Notes: generated by a model from the sequence alone, not told the origin. A stretch of DNA of 64,000 bases from Plasticicumulans acidivorans (GCF_003182095.1 NZ_QGTJ01000009.1:85436-149435), one strand, 5' to 3'; shown: positions 7,654 to 15,578, counted from the stretch's first letter. Made by a program: numbers and translations.

Positions 7654-8849
7654 GCGATGGCCTCCTGGGGCTGCCGCGCGCCCGTGATGGCTTGGCGTCG
7701 GCTCGCCACCAGTTCGGCCGCATCGCGCACCGGCTTGTCCTCCGTGTGGACGTAGTGCATGAACATCGCCACGGTCTTGTGGCCCGTCAGCTTCATGCCT
7801 ACCTTGGTTGGCACGCCCGAATTGGCAATGTCGGTCGTGGAGCGGTGGCGGATGCCGTGCGTGCCGACATGCGGGACGCCGGCGGCCTTGAGCACCCGGC
7901 ACCAGCCGCCGTAGTGCTCGCCAAAAGTCAGGTGCTTGGTCGGGTCGTTGGGCGACGGCAGGACATAGGGGCAGCCCTCCCGGCGCGGCGCCGTCGAAAA
8001 CAGCCGGTAGGCTTCCGCGCTCATGGGCTTTGAAAGGCCGCCGGTCTTGCTGTCGGGCCAGACCACGCGCCGGTTCTCCAGATCGACCCAAGCCCATTCG
8101 AGCGTGCAGATTTCGGAGCGACGGCCAGCGAACTCAAATTGAAGGCGGATCGCCAGCGGGATGACGTAGTTCTCCAGTCCTTCCGCCTCCAGCTTCTCCA
8201 GATGGCGGAAGATCAGCGCCAGCTCGTCGTCCACGATGAGCCGGGGTTCCTCGCCGGGCGGGTACATCGGGACGTGGCGGCACGGGTTGGTGCCGTCCGG
8301 GCGGTAGCCCCACACTTCGGCCAGGTTGAACATCTTGCGCATCACGCCGAAGGCGTTGTTCGCCTCGGCCGGCTTGTAGGCCAGCTTCTCCATCAGTCCG
8401 GCAATGTCGGGCCGCTTCACGTCCTGCACCTTCTTGCGGCCGATCAGCGGGACGATGCAGGGGTCGATGACCGCCTGATAGCCGCGCTGCGTGCTCGGCT
8501 TGTTGCGCTTCTTGGAGTAGTCCTCCATGAACTTCTTACACAACGCTTCGACCGTGGGCGCTTTGCGCGCCTCGGCCTTGGCCCCGCCGGGGTCGCCGCC
8601 CCGGCGAACCTCTGCCAGCCAGTCCTGCGCCATGACGCGGGCCTGCTCAACGGTCAGTTCCCCGAACAGGCCCAGCGAAGGCTTGCGGGGCTGTCTGGAG
8701 TTCGTGCGGTACTGGAGCATGAACACCCGGCGGCCCTTCGGGGTAATCTTGCACAGGAAGCCTGGCACCACGGTATCCCGTAGTTCGATGTCTTTGGCCT
8801 GGGGTTGCGCTGACTCTACGGCGGTCTTGGTGAGCTTGATCTTTGCCAT
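7650..8849 (-). CDS. Tyrosine-family site-specific integrase
   Basis: 399 codons starting MAKIKLTKTAVESAQ; GGAG five bases upstream fixes ATG 8849. An N-terminal arm-binding domain of the DUF4102 type is followed by a core-binding region and a catalytic domain with Arg243 (FAGRRSEI), Lys268, His331 and Arg334 (THGIRHR), His357 (LTGHK) and Tyr366 (MHYVHTED), the complete R-K-H-R-H-Y set. It should recombine the element's att sites. It is the outermost element gene in this window, reads inward, and is coupled to the DUF1016 gene by an ATGA overlap. No tRNA gene or obvious att direct repeat is seen in 8850-9139, so the exact element boundary stays open. Confidence 0.93.
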   Translation of the reverse strand: MAKIKLTKTAVESAQPQAKDIELRDTVVPGFLCKITPKGRRVFMLQYRTNSRQPRKPSLGLFGELTVEQARVMAQDWLAEVRRGGDPGGAKAEARKAPTVEALCKKFMEDYSKKRNKPSTQRGYQAVIDPCIVPLIGRKKVQDVKRPDIAGLMEKLAYKPAEANNAFGVMRKMFNLAEVWGYRPDGTNPCRHVPMYPPGEEPRLIVDDELALIFRHLEKLEAEGLENYVIPLAIRLQFEFAGRRSEICTLEWAWVDLENRRVVWPDSKTGGLSKPMSAEAYRLFSTAPRREGCPYVLPSPNDPTKHLTFGEHYGGWCRVLKAAGVPHVGTHGIRHRSTTDIANSGVPTKVGMKLTGHKTVAMFMHYVHTEDKPVRDAAELVASRRQAITGARQPQEAIA

Positions 8850-9139
8850 GATGACTCCTTGGAACGACCCGAATTCCAAGAGCCAGATAGGAGCGGCGCG
8901 AGGGAAAACCGGGTCAAGTTTCAGAAAGCACCGGCATATGATGGACGCGTATAAACTTTTGATAAACCTGACGTATCTAGCTACGGCGCAGTCCAGCGAA
9001 GTACCGGGCTGGAGTCATCGTCAAACAAAAAAGTTCTCGTCTGCCTGTCTCCAATCCCCCGTCGCCGGCGTATCGGCTGCAAGGGGGCCACGGCTTCCTT
9101 GCTGACAAGCTCATGCATCGCCAAACGGAGATCCACATC

Positions 9140-9520
9140 ATGCGCGCTCATCCCATCGCCTTTGTCGCCGCCCTCGGTTTTGCCATGACAGCCTGTGCCG
9201 GCACGCCGGGCGCCGGCATGCTGACCAGTGCCGACGGGCGCACGCTCTACACCTTCGATCAGGACACCGACGGCAGCAGCCACTGCCAGCAGGCGCCGTG
9301 CTCGACCAACTGGCCGCCGTACAGCGTCGAGGCAGGCGCGCCGCAGCCGGCCGGGCTGACGATGATCAAGCGTGACGACGGCAGCCAGCAGTGGGCGCTC
9401 GGCGGCAAGCCGCTGTACTTCTTCGCCGGTGACCGCAAGCCGGGTGATGCCTTCGGCGACGGCCTCAAGGGCGTGTGGCATGTCGCGCGCAAGGCCAGCA
9501 GCGGCGGTTACAGCTACTGA
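9140..9520 (+). CDS. Small secreted-repeat lipoprotein (COG4315-like)
   Basis: 126 codons, MRAHPIAFVAALGFAMTACAG. The start has GGAG nine bases upstream. A signal peptide ending in a lipobox (MTAC, Cys about residue 17) predicts an outer- or inner-membrane lipoprotein. LTSADGRTLYTFDQDTDG, with paired Cys (SHCQQAPC) and a second half ALGGKPLYFFAGDRKPGDAFGDG, is the tandem secreted repeat of COG4315 proteins. Function in the family is not established. The stop lies five bases from the convergent PurA-like gene's stop. It is the first gene outside the integrase and probably belongs to the host chromosome. Confidence 0.85.
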   Translation: MRAHPIAFVAALGFAMTACAGTPGAGMLTSADGRTLYTFDQDTDGSSHCQQAPCSTNWPPYSVEAGAPQPAGLTMIKRDDGSQQWALGGKPLYFFAGDRKPGDAFGDGLKGVWHVARKASSGGYSY

Positions 9521-9525
9521 GTGAC

Positions 9526-10728
9526 TCAGGCCGCCCGCGCCAGTGCGCCATCCAGCCGCTGCAGCGTCGCCCGCGTCGGCCCGTAGCTGCCGTAGAGCGC
9601 GTGCAGTCCGAGCCGGCTGCGCAGCTCGTCGAGCAAGGTGCCGACGCCGGCTTCACACGGCCGGCCGTCGCACCAGTAGCGCAGCCGCGGCGGGCACTGG
9701 TCGAGGCAGCTGAGCAGCAGTTGCGGGCGCAGCGGCAGCGGGCCGGCATCGCTCAGATCGGCGGCGATGTCGGCGCACAGGCGGTCGGCATCGAGCCAGG
9801 CGAAGCGCAGGCTGCCCTGCCAGGCGTTCGGCCGGTTGGTCGGATCGTCGATGCCGGCATAGGGCGGCGCACTGAGCTCGTGCGCCAGCGGCCCGGCGCC
9901 GTGACGGGTGACGTAGGCGCGGCTGGCATAGAGCACGTCGAGCGCATCGATGCCGGCCTCGCGCACCAGCGTAACGACGTTGCGCAGGCCGGTGTGTGAA
10001 CGGGTGACGTGCGGCCAGTCGCCGCGATCCATGTCCAGACGCAACCCCTGCGCGCCCTCGAACACCACCCGCCCGGCGCTGCGCAGCCGCTCGACATCAC
10101 CCAGACGCACATGATCGAGGAACTGCGCACAGTCGCCGGCGAAGCGCTCGATCAGCGCATCGGCCGCCAGCGCCGGCGGCAGCGCGAGGCTGAGCTCACC
10201 CAGGCGCAGCGGCAGCCAGTCGCGGCGGATCGCCTGCAGCCGCTCGCGCAGCCGGCGCGGATCGAGCAGATCGCTGACCTGCAGGCGGTAGGCCGCATCG
10301 CGCTCGTGGCGCTCCAGCGTCTCGCCGAAGCCGACGCCGCAGGAGCCGTGCCGCGCCGCGCCGCGCGCGGCTTCGAGCATCTGGTTCATCCACATGTCCC
10401 ACGGCGTGCTCACCGCGCAGGCGCCGTCGACCCAGACTTCCGGCACTACGCCGAGCGCCCGCAGCGCCGCCCGCTCGCGCAGGTACAGCAGCGGATTGAC
10501 CACGAAGAAGCGGCTAAGAAAAGTCGGCGCGCCGACGAAGGCGCCGCTGCCGATGTGGCCGAAGACGTGGCGGCGGCCGTCGGCGCACTGCACCGTGTGC
10601 CCGGCCTGCGCACCGCCGTTGGCGCGCACGACCAGCGTGTCCGGCCGTGCCGCGGCGAGCCAGTCGGTCGCCAGCCCCTTGCCCTCGTCGCCGTAGCCGG
10701 CGCCGATCACCGCGATCGCGCGCGCCAT
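9526..10728 (-). CDS. Divergent adenylosuccinate synthetase homologue
   Basis: 400 codons, starting one base after the vWA stop (TGA-G-ATG), so coupled to it. It keeps the GTP/catalytic loop GYGDEGKG (Asp14) and the catalytic AGHTV (His44), and has FEGAQG and a C-terminal GPTRAT-type tail. It differs from housekeeping PurA where IMP is bound: the usual GTTGRGIGP region reads SCGVGFGETLERHE, and GGHNAGHT reads GGAQAGHT. PurA joins IMP and aspartate using GTP; changed loops suggest another purine or amino-acid substrate. Phage PurZ, which makes 2-aminoadenine precursors, replaces the catalytic Asp, whereas this protein keeps it. It is therefore probably not housekeeping purA; no other purine genes are near. 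The substrate is unknown. Confidence 0.75.
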   Translation of the reverse strand: MARAIAVIGAGYGDEGKGLATDWLAAARPDTLVVRANGGAQAGHTVQCADGRRHVFGHIGSGAFVGAPTFLSRFFVVNPLLYLRERAALRALGVVPEVWVDGACAVSTPWDMWMNQMLEAARGAARHGSCGVGFGETLERHERDAAYRLQVSDLLDPRRLRERLQAIRRDWLPLRLGELSLALPPALAADALIERFAGDCAQFLDHVRLGDVERLRSAGRVVFEGAQGLRLDMDRGDWPHVTRSHTGLRNVVTLVREAGIDALDVLYASRAYVTRHGAGPLAHELSAPPYAGIDDPTNRPNAWQGSLRFAWLDADRLCADIAADLSDAGPLPLRPQLLLSCLDQCPPRLRYWCDGRPCEAGVGTLLDELRSRLGLHALYGSYGPTRATLQRLDGALARAA

Positions 10729-10729
10729 C

Positions 10730-11662
10730 TCAGCGCCCCCCGAACAGGTTGCGCCAGCCGCTGCGCCGGGTCGGCGGTTCGGGCGGTGCCAGTCGCGCCA
10801 GGCCGCGGGCGACCACTTCGGCGGTCTCGCCGCGCCAGCTGCCGGCCACGCTCGCTGCATCGCTGCCTTCGTTGACCGCGATCGCCGAGACGATCAGCTC
10901 GGCGAGCCGGCGATAGTCGGCGAGATACAGCACGCGCTGACCGAGCAGCGCCTCCCAGCCGCGGCGTACCGTACCGCGATCGCTGCGGTAATAACTGCCT
11001 TGCTCGACGACGACGTGGAACACCTCGTACATACGCTGCGCCGCCGCCAGTACCTCGCGGGTGCTGAGGTCGCGCGGCAGTGCATCGCCGCAGACCTCGC
11101 GCACGTGGGCGGCGAGCAATGCCGGCGGTGGCGGCTCATCGCCGACGGTGAACAGATACCCCTTGCGCCCGCGCTTCTCGAAGCAGTCGATCGCGGTGTG
11201 ACAGGCAGCGAAGTACCACGGCAGATTGTAGCTCTCGAAGCGGTTGCCACCGCCACCGCCTTCGAGCCACAGCCGCGTCAGCTGCTCGGCGATGCGGATG
11301 TCGGCCTCGAACTGTGTCACCTGCAGTGGCGCCGAATCGCACCAGGCATCGCCCAGCCCCATGATCATCACGTGCGGATCGCTGACCGGGCGGCGGTTAA
11401 GGATTTCCTCGACCAGCGTGCCCAGCCCTTCACGGACGAAGGCATCGGGGATGCTGCCCATCGAGCCGGTTTCATCGAAGGCGATGATGATCGCGTTCGA
11501 CTGCGGGTTGAGGTCCGAATCGCGCGACTCGCGCATATCGATGCGGCGCGGGTCGAAGTCGGGGTCGAGGCTGCGGCGGGCGAAGACATCCTCGCGGCTG
11601 CGGCCGCTGGTGCTGCTCGCGTAGTCGCTCCAGTCGGTGGAATCCCAGCGTGCGAAACCCAT
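10730..11662 (-). CDS. vWA-domain protein coupled to the PurA-like gene
   Basis: 310 codons from ATG 11662 (AGGAG eight bases upstream). NAIIIAFDETGSMGSIP at about 60-75 is a MIDAS metal-binding motif (D-x-T-x-S), followed by further vWA strands; GDEPPPP and ESYNLPWYFAACHTAID lie in the middle. No signal peptide or membrane span is seen, so it is cytoplasmic. vWA proteins scaffold metal-dependent complexes, often with an enzyme partner encoded beside them. Here the partner is the adenylosuccinate-synthetase homologue one base downstream. A 27-bp palindrome at 11727-11753 lies about 65 bp upstream, a good place for an operator. The role is otherwise unknown. Confidence 0.8.
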   Translation of the reverse strand: MGFARWDSTDWSDYASSTSGRSREDVFARRSLDPDFDPRRIDMRESRDSDLNPQSNAIIIAFDETGSMGSIPDAFVREGLGTLVEEILNRRPVSDPHVMIMGLGDAWCDSAPLQVTQFEADIRIAEQLTRLWLEGGGGGNRFESYNLPWYFAACHTAIDCFEKRGRKGYLFTVGDEPPPPALLAAHVREVCGDALPRDLSTREVLAAAQRMYEVFHVVVEQGSYYRSDRGTVRRGWEALLGQRVLYLADYRRLAELIVSAIAVNEGSDAASVAGSWRGETAEVVARGLARLAPPEPPTRRSGWRNLFGGR

Positions 11663-11726
11663 GATCGTCACTCCTCTGTCGTCGTGCCGGCGTCTTGCGG
11701 CATGGGCATCAGCTTGGGCTTGTGAC

Positions 11727-11753
11727 TTGTAAAATGCAATATGCAATTTACAA
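11727..11753. promoter_or_regulatory. 27-bp near-perfect palindrome, likely operator for the vWA/PurA-like pair
   Basis: Arms TTGTAAA (11727-11733) and TTTACAA (11747-11753), with inner TGCA/TGCA pairs centred on 11740. Only the central triplet and one further pair fail to match. It lies in the leader of the vWA gene within a GC-rich neighbourhood, so the A+T-rich symmetry stands out. A dimeric repressor or activator site is the simplest reading; the NrtR-like regulator encoded at 14916 is a candidate but nothing in the sequence proves it. Confidence 0.6.
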
Positions 11754-11799
11754 ATTTATTCGACAGAGGCCGACGCCGGGATGGCATCGGTCCGGCGAC

Positions 11800-11940
11800 T
11801 CAGGCAGACGTATCCGAGGCCGGCCGCCGCCCGCGCCTGGCCTTCGGCGCCGCCGCCCGACTGGCAGCCAGCCGCTTGAGCAACTCCGCCGCCGGCTCGT
11901 CAGCCGGGTCCGGCGGCACCAGCTCGCCACGAAATGTCAT
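11800..11940 (-). pseudogene. hsdS: hsdS remnant: C-terminal tail of a type I specificity subunit
   Basis: A 46-codon reading frame (MTFRGELVPPDPADEPAAEL, then LKRLAASRAA and an Arg-rich end). This is the usual C-terminal tail of HsdS specificity subunits (G-x-LVPQDP-x-DEPA...LL-x-RI). No target-recognition domains are left. Its in-frame ATG is probably chance and no ribosome site precedes it. It is on the same strand as, and downstream of, the hsdM remnant at 12713-12853, consistent with deletion of most of hsdM and hsdS. The bases 11941-12088 between it and the next gene are A+T-rich and hold nothing I recognise. Confidence 0.55.
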
Positions 11941-12088
11941 ATTAGTTGCTTTAATTAAGAGCCCGATTTAACCGCATGGGGGGTTAAGATTTTTAAATCG
12001 GATTTGACATAATAAAAAACGACGACTCATTTGGTTTTTTATATGATTTTGTCATCAGTTTTATATCGTGCCTATTTAGCCAAATAAA

Positions 12089-12541
12089 TCATTCGTCTAC
12101 AAACACCTGGACCAATCGCCACCCTTCCGGCGTGAGATCAAAAACCCATGCGCCTACATACAATTGATTTCCTCCTGAGTTGCAGAACCCATTTAAAATG
12201 CTCTGAGTACCATTAATCAGTGATGCCATCGTTGTTGAGCTTTGATATAGCCCAGGGTCTGCTTTTAGCAGGTTGTTAAATTTTTCAGTAAATTTTTCAG
12301 TAATGTATGTGACCTCACCATCATCCAGTGTTTGACTGATTTTCACAGGAAACCGCGTCGCAGCGACGATCTCAAGCATATCGTTATTTAGAACCGCCGA
12401 GCGAAACTTCATCCAGAATAGTTGTGCTTCATCCGGACAAGTATTTTTGCTTTCATCTGCAAAAGATGATGCACACCACAAAACAAGCATAATAAAAATC
12501 AGATGCTTAATCCATTTGAGTACATGTGCTGGTGACGTCAT
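12089..12541 (-). CDS. Unknown secreted protein in an A+T-rich insertion
   Basis: 150 codons, MTSPAHVLKWIKHLIFIMLV. A hydrophobic signal sequence ends near CASSFA/DE (about residue 29), so export to the periplasm is likely. The mature part (NTCPDEAQLFWMKFRSAVLNND...GNQLYVGAWVFDLTPEGWRLVQVFVDE) resembles DUF-type small secreted proteins in layout but I do not recognise the family. Base composition is far more A+T-rich than everything around it, and no clear ribosome site precedes ATG 12541. It sits exactly between the hsdM and hsdS remnants, so it probably arrived with the event that destroyed that locus. Confidence 0.6.
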   Translation of the reverse strand: MTSPAHVLKWIKHLIFIMLVLWCASSFADESKNTCPDEAQLFWMKFRSAVLNNDMLEIVAATRFPVKISQTLDDGEVTYITEKFTEKFNNLLKADPGLYQSSTTMASLINGTQSILNGFCNSGGNQLYVGAWVFDLTPEGWRLVQVFVDE

Positions 12542-12712
12542 TTATTAAAAATCCATTTTATGCCGATAGGTGCCAGGTGATAGCCGTAGCTTCTCCTGCA
12601 TACGCCTATTCAAGCTTATTACCACTCCGTGACGGCGTCAGCAGCTTCGTGTAGCTGCCATTTACGCACGTTCATCTCACTATTGCCGCAGCGCTCGGGG
12701 AAACTGGCCGAT

Positions 12713-12853
12713 TCAGTCGGCGCACTCGATTTGTGCACGAATCGCCGAAGTGATGTAAAGATTTTTACGCAGTTGCATCTGCATCAAAATGCCGTCGTCG
12801 CGCAGAACGTCGCAGAGGTTCCAGAGTTTCTGGACGATTTCGGTATTGCTCAT
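12713..12853 (-). pseudogene. hsdM: hsdM remnant: N-terminus of a type I methyltransferase
   Basis: The frame starts MSNTEIVQKLWNLCDVLRDD, the standard first residues of HsdM N6-adenine methyltransferases, and then changes to unrelated sequence from about residue 23 (LMQMQLRKN...) before stopping at 12713. No AdoMet or NPPF motifs remain. The ATG lies 11 bp after the fic stop, the spacing of an operon partner. The fragment marks the upstream breakpoint of the deletion or insertion that removed the methylase. Confidence 0.65.
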
Positions 12854-12864
12854 GGTCGATCCGG

Positions 12865-14025
12865 TCAGGGAAACAGCGGCTCGCCGGCGGCGGGCCAGAT
12901 AATCTGGTAACGGGTCGAGCGACCGCCGCCGGGCAGCCGGTACAGACAGCCTCTGGCGACGAGGTCGGCGAGGTGGCGGGTGGCGGTGGCTTTGGACACC
13001 TGCGTCAGCGCCTGATACTGACGGGCGCTGATGCCCTGCTCGAAGCCGCCGCGGCCGGGACGCGCGCCGTCGAGCAGGCGATTGAGCACTTTGACCTGTT
13101 CGGCGGACAACGCCTGTGCATCGTGCTCGCGCCAGAAGCGGCTCTTGCCGAGTACACGCTCGATCTGCGCCGCAGCATTCTCGATCGCCTGCAGCAGCGT
13201 GTGCAGAAACCACTGCAGCCAGGGCGTCAGATCGAGCGCATCGGCGGTGCGCATCTGCTGCGCGGCTTCGAGTTCGGCGTAATAGCGCTTGCGCTCGGTG
13301 AGGATCGCCACCGACATTGCATAAAAGCGAATGCTCTGGCGCTCGCCTTGCGCCAGCGCCAGATCGGTGAGCGCGCGGGCGATGCGGCCGTTGCCGTCCT
13401 CGAAGGGATGCAGCGTGACGAACCAGAAATGCGCCAGCGCCGCCCGCAGCAGTGGATCGAGCGCGGCGTCGGTGCGGCTGGCGGCGAACCAGTCGAGAAA
13501 GGCGTCGATGCGCGTGTCCAGCCCGTCGCGCGGCGGCGCTTCGAAATGCACGGTCGGCCGATCGAGCCGCCCGGAGACCACCTGCATGGTGTCGGCGCCG
13601 CGCCAGTCACCGATGCGCAGCCGCCGGCCAAGGAACGCCTCTTCACCGGCGAACAGCCAGGCGTGCCACTGCCACAGGCGTGCGGCGTCGAGCGGCGCGT
13701 CGAGATTGGCGGTGGCGTCGCACATGATCTGCGCCAGCCCTTCGCTGCCCGCCTCGACTGGCCCGCCCGCTTCCAGCCCCAGCCGCCGCGCCAGGCTCGA
13801 ACGCACCGAGCCGACGTTCAGCGGCTCACCCTCGATGGCGCTGGAATCGACGAGGTTGCGCAGCAGGGCATCGAGCGTGAATTCCGCCTGCAACGCCGGC
13901 TCACTGCCCCGCGCCCGGCCGAGCAGTGCCCCCTGCGCCAGCGTTACCTGCCGCAGCAGCGGCGCCAGCACATCGGCCTGCCAGCGAAACCGCGGCCACT
14001 CGGGGTGTTGCCAGATCCAGCGCAT
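12865..14025 (-). CDS. fic: Fic-domain protein with C-terminal winged helix
   Basis: 386 codons from ATG 14025 (no strong ribosome site; start by homology with DUF4172-type Fic proteins, which begin MRWIWQHPEWP-like). The inhibitory motif SSAIEGE is at 61-67, and the catalytic loop HPFEDGNGR at 206-214 is complete, so AMPylation of a protein hydroxyl is expected, with auto-inhibition. The last 90 residues (SARQYQALTQVSKATATRHLADLVARGCL) form a winged helix that could bind DNA. Two copies of an 11-bp inverted repeat lie directly upstream (14048-14123) and may be its own operator. It is the only intact gene between remnants of hsdR and hsdM/hsdS, an arrangement (hsdR-fic-hsdM-hsdS) seen in some type I loci. 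Confidence 0.9.
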   Translation of the reverse strand: MRWIWQHPEWPRFRWQADVLAPLLRQVTLAQGALLGRARGSEPALQAEFTLDALLRNLVDSSAIEGEPLNVGSVRSSLARRLGLEAGGPVEAGSEGLAQIMCDATANLDAPLDAARLWQWHAWLFAGEEAFLGRRLRIGDWRGADTMQVVSGRLDRPTVHFEAPPRDGLDTRIDAFLDWFAASRTDAALDPLLRAALAHFWFVTLHPFEDGNGRIARALTDLALAQGERQSIRFYAMSVAILTERKRYYAELEAAQQMRTADALDLTPWLQWFLHTLLQAIENAAAQIERVLGKSRFWREHDAQALSAEQVKVLNRLLDGARPGRGGFEQGISARQYQALTQVSKATATRHLADLVARGCLYRLPGGGRSTRYQIIWPAAGEPLFP

Positions 14026-14047
14026 CAGAACGGTATCGAGAAGGGAA

Positions 14048-14123
14048 ATGAGCCGAATGCTAACAGTATTCGGCTCATAATATTGATATTCATGAGCCGA
14101 ATGAAGCGACCGATTCGGCTCAT
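14048..14123. promoter_or_regulatory. Two tandem inverted repeats in the fic promoter region
   Basis: ATGAGCCGAAT (14048-14058) faces ATTCGGCTCAT (14068-14078), and the same pair repeats at 14092-14102 and 14113-14123, with spacers of 9 and 10 bases. That gives four identical 11-bp half-sites just upstream of the fic start codon. This is how cooperative repressor sites look. The winged-helix end of Fic is a plausible ligand. Confidence 0.65.
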
Positions 14124-14175
14124 CCGTTCGCGAGCACCGATCAGTGCAAGGCAGACAGGCTCTCACAAACCTGCG

Positions 14176-14212
14176 CGAACTTAAAATAAGCAGGACGCTT
14201 ATTTTAAGTTCG
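14176..14212. repeat. Perfect 16-bp inverted repeat between hsdR' and fic
   Basis: CGAACTTAAAATAAGC (14176-14191) and its exact complement (14197-14212) flank a 5-base loop, AGGAC. A third partial copy of the arm (TAAGTTGAAATAAGG) follows at 14217-14231. There is no T-tract, so it is not a canonical terminator for hsdR'. It could be an operator, an mRNA stem, or the trace of a small mobile element. Confidence 0.6.
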
Positions 14213-14237
14213 GCCCTAAGTTGAAATAAGGCGCCGC

Positions 14238-14774
14238 TCAGGCCGCCGGCCACAGCCCGTCGGCGAGCTGATCGAGCACCGTGCCGAGCTGGCCGCCGAG
14301 GATTCGGTCGAGCCGTTTGGCGCCGCCGTCGGTGGCGAAGGCGCGGTTGATGAATTCCTGGTCAATGATCGTTTCGTGCTGGAGCTGCTTGCCGATGCGC
14401 TCCAGCCATTTGCGCTGCAGCGGCGTCCACGGCGCCAGCGCGTAGATGCGCGTCATCGCCTGCTCGACGCGCTGGCCGAACGGAATCAGCGCCTCGCCGA
14501 GCGCGGTCTGACGGATGTAGCCGACGATGCTGGCGGCAATGTCCTGATTGGTCTTGCCGCGCCACGCCGTCTGCAGGCGGGCTTCCTTGAGCTGCTCGCG
14601 GCTCAGGTCGCGCGGACGCCCGACCACCACGCCGAGCGCGCCGCGATCAACGAGGAACAGAATGCTGCGCAAGCGCTCGGCCTTGGGCAGCCGGTACTTC
14701 GGGTCGATGACGGGGCACGTCTTGCCGGCATTGCCGACAGGCAGCGGCGCTGATCGTAACCATCTCCTGAGGAT
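14238..14774 (-). pseudogene. hsdR: hsdR remnant: type I restriction subunit with large internal deletion
   Basis: The frame is open from about 14774 to the stop at 14238. It carries a Walker-A-like GNAGKT, then YRLPKAERLRSILFLVDRG, which matches the HsdR motor segment (GAGKT...YRL...ILFLVDR), and then jumps to the HsdR C-terminal domain (AWRGKTNQDIAASIVGYIRQ...PLQRKWLERIGKQL...RLDRILGGQL). Most of the helicase and the N-terminal nuclease domain are missing, so it cannot cut DNA. No genuine start codon with a ribosome site is seen (TTG 14672 is internal). Sequence upstream to 14915 shows no recognisable HsdR part. Confidence 0.65.
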
Positions 14775-14915
14775 TCATCATCGAACGCCTGTCCTGCGCA
14801 TCGCCAGTCGACGGAATGTAGCGCGGCCGCGCCTTTGGCGGGGTGAGTCGTGACACACTGCACGGCTGCGGCCGCGCCCGGCGGCCACCGTTCCCTCTGA
14901 TCCACACAGACTGCG

Positions 14916-15578
14916 ATGAGCGCTTACGAAAAACCGATCGCCACCGTCGACGTGGCGCTGTTCACCCTGCGCGACGCTGCCCTGCAGGTGCTGCTGAGCC
15001 GGCGCGAACGGGCGCCTTACGCCGGCGAATACGCCCTGCCCGGCGGCTTCGTGCACACCCAGGAAGACGCCGACACCGCCGCCACCGCGCGCCGCGTGCT
15101 GCATGACAAAGCCGGCGTCAGCTCGCCGTACCTGGAGCAGCTCTACACCTTCAGCGGCCGCGACCGCGATCCGCGCGGCTGGTCGATCAGCGTGGTCTAT
15201 TTCGCGGTGGTGCCGGAACAGGCCCTGCAGACGCTGCCGGCCGGCAGCCGGCTGCAGGCGGTCGATACCCTGCCGGCGCTGGCCTTCGATCATGTGGCGA
15301 TCGTGCGCAAGGCGCTGGCGCGCATCCGCGACAAGGCGACCTACTCCTCGCTGCCAGCCTTCCTGCTGCCGGAAACCTTCACGCTGCCCGAGCTGCACGC
15401 GGTCTACGGCCAGGTGCTCGGCAGCACGCTGGACCCGGCTTCGTTCCGCCGCAAGATCGAGAGCCAGGGCTTCATCGAGCCGGTGCCCGGCGCCCGCAGC
15501 CAGACCCGCTCGACGCGCCCGGCGCAGCTCTACCGGCTGGTGGCGCGCGAGCTGCGCGCCTTCGACCGCACCATCTGA
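14916..15578 (+). CDS. NrtR-like Nudix-fold transcriptional regulator
   Basis: 220 codons, MSAYEKPIATVDVALFTLRD. Residues 8-140 form a Nudix fold, but the Nudix box is degenerate: GGFVHTQEDADTAATARRVLHDKAG lacks the REx2EE acids needed for hydrolysis. The C-terminal part (FTLPELHAVYGQVLGSTLDPASFRRK...) is the winged-helix region of NrtR/COG4111 regulators. NrtR proteins sense ADP-ribose-type ligands and often control NAD metabolism; no NAD gene is adjacent. It is divergent from the hsdR remnant and upstream of the CitG-like gene. Targets could include the palindrome at 11727 or a site in 15579-16031. Confidence 0.82.
   Translation: MSAYEKPIATVDVALFTLRDAALQVLLSRRERAPYAGEYALPGGFVHTQEDADTAATARRVLHDKAGVSSPYLEQLYTFSGRDRDPRGWSISVVYFAVVPEQALQTLPAGSRLQAVDTLPALAFDHVAIVRKALARIRDKATYSSLPAFLLPETFTLPELHAVYGQVLGSTLDPASFRRKIESQGFIEPVPGARSQTRSTRPAQLYRLVARELRAFDRTI

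Noticed and set aside
8850-9139. tRNA gene or att site next to the integrase
   Set aside because: I looked for a cloverleaf and for a direct repeat of the element end and found neither. The partner end of the element lies outside the window, so the att core cannot be defined.
9526-10728. Housekeeping purA or phage PurZ
   Set aside because: IMP-loop residues differ from housekeeping PurA, and the catalytic Asp that PurZ lacks is retained, so neither name is justified; it is kept as a divergent homologue.
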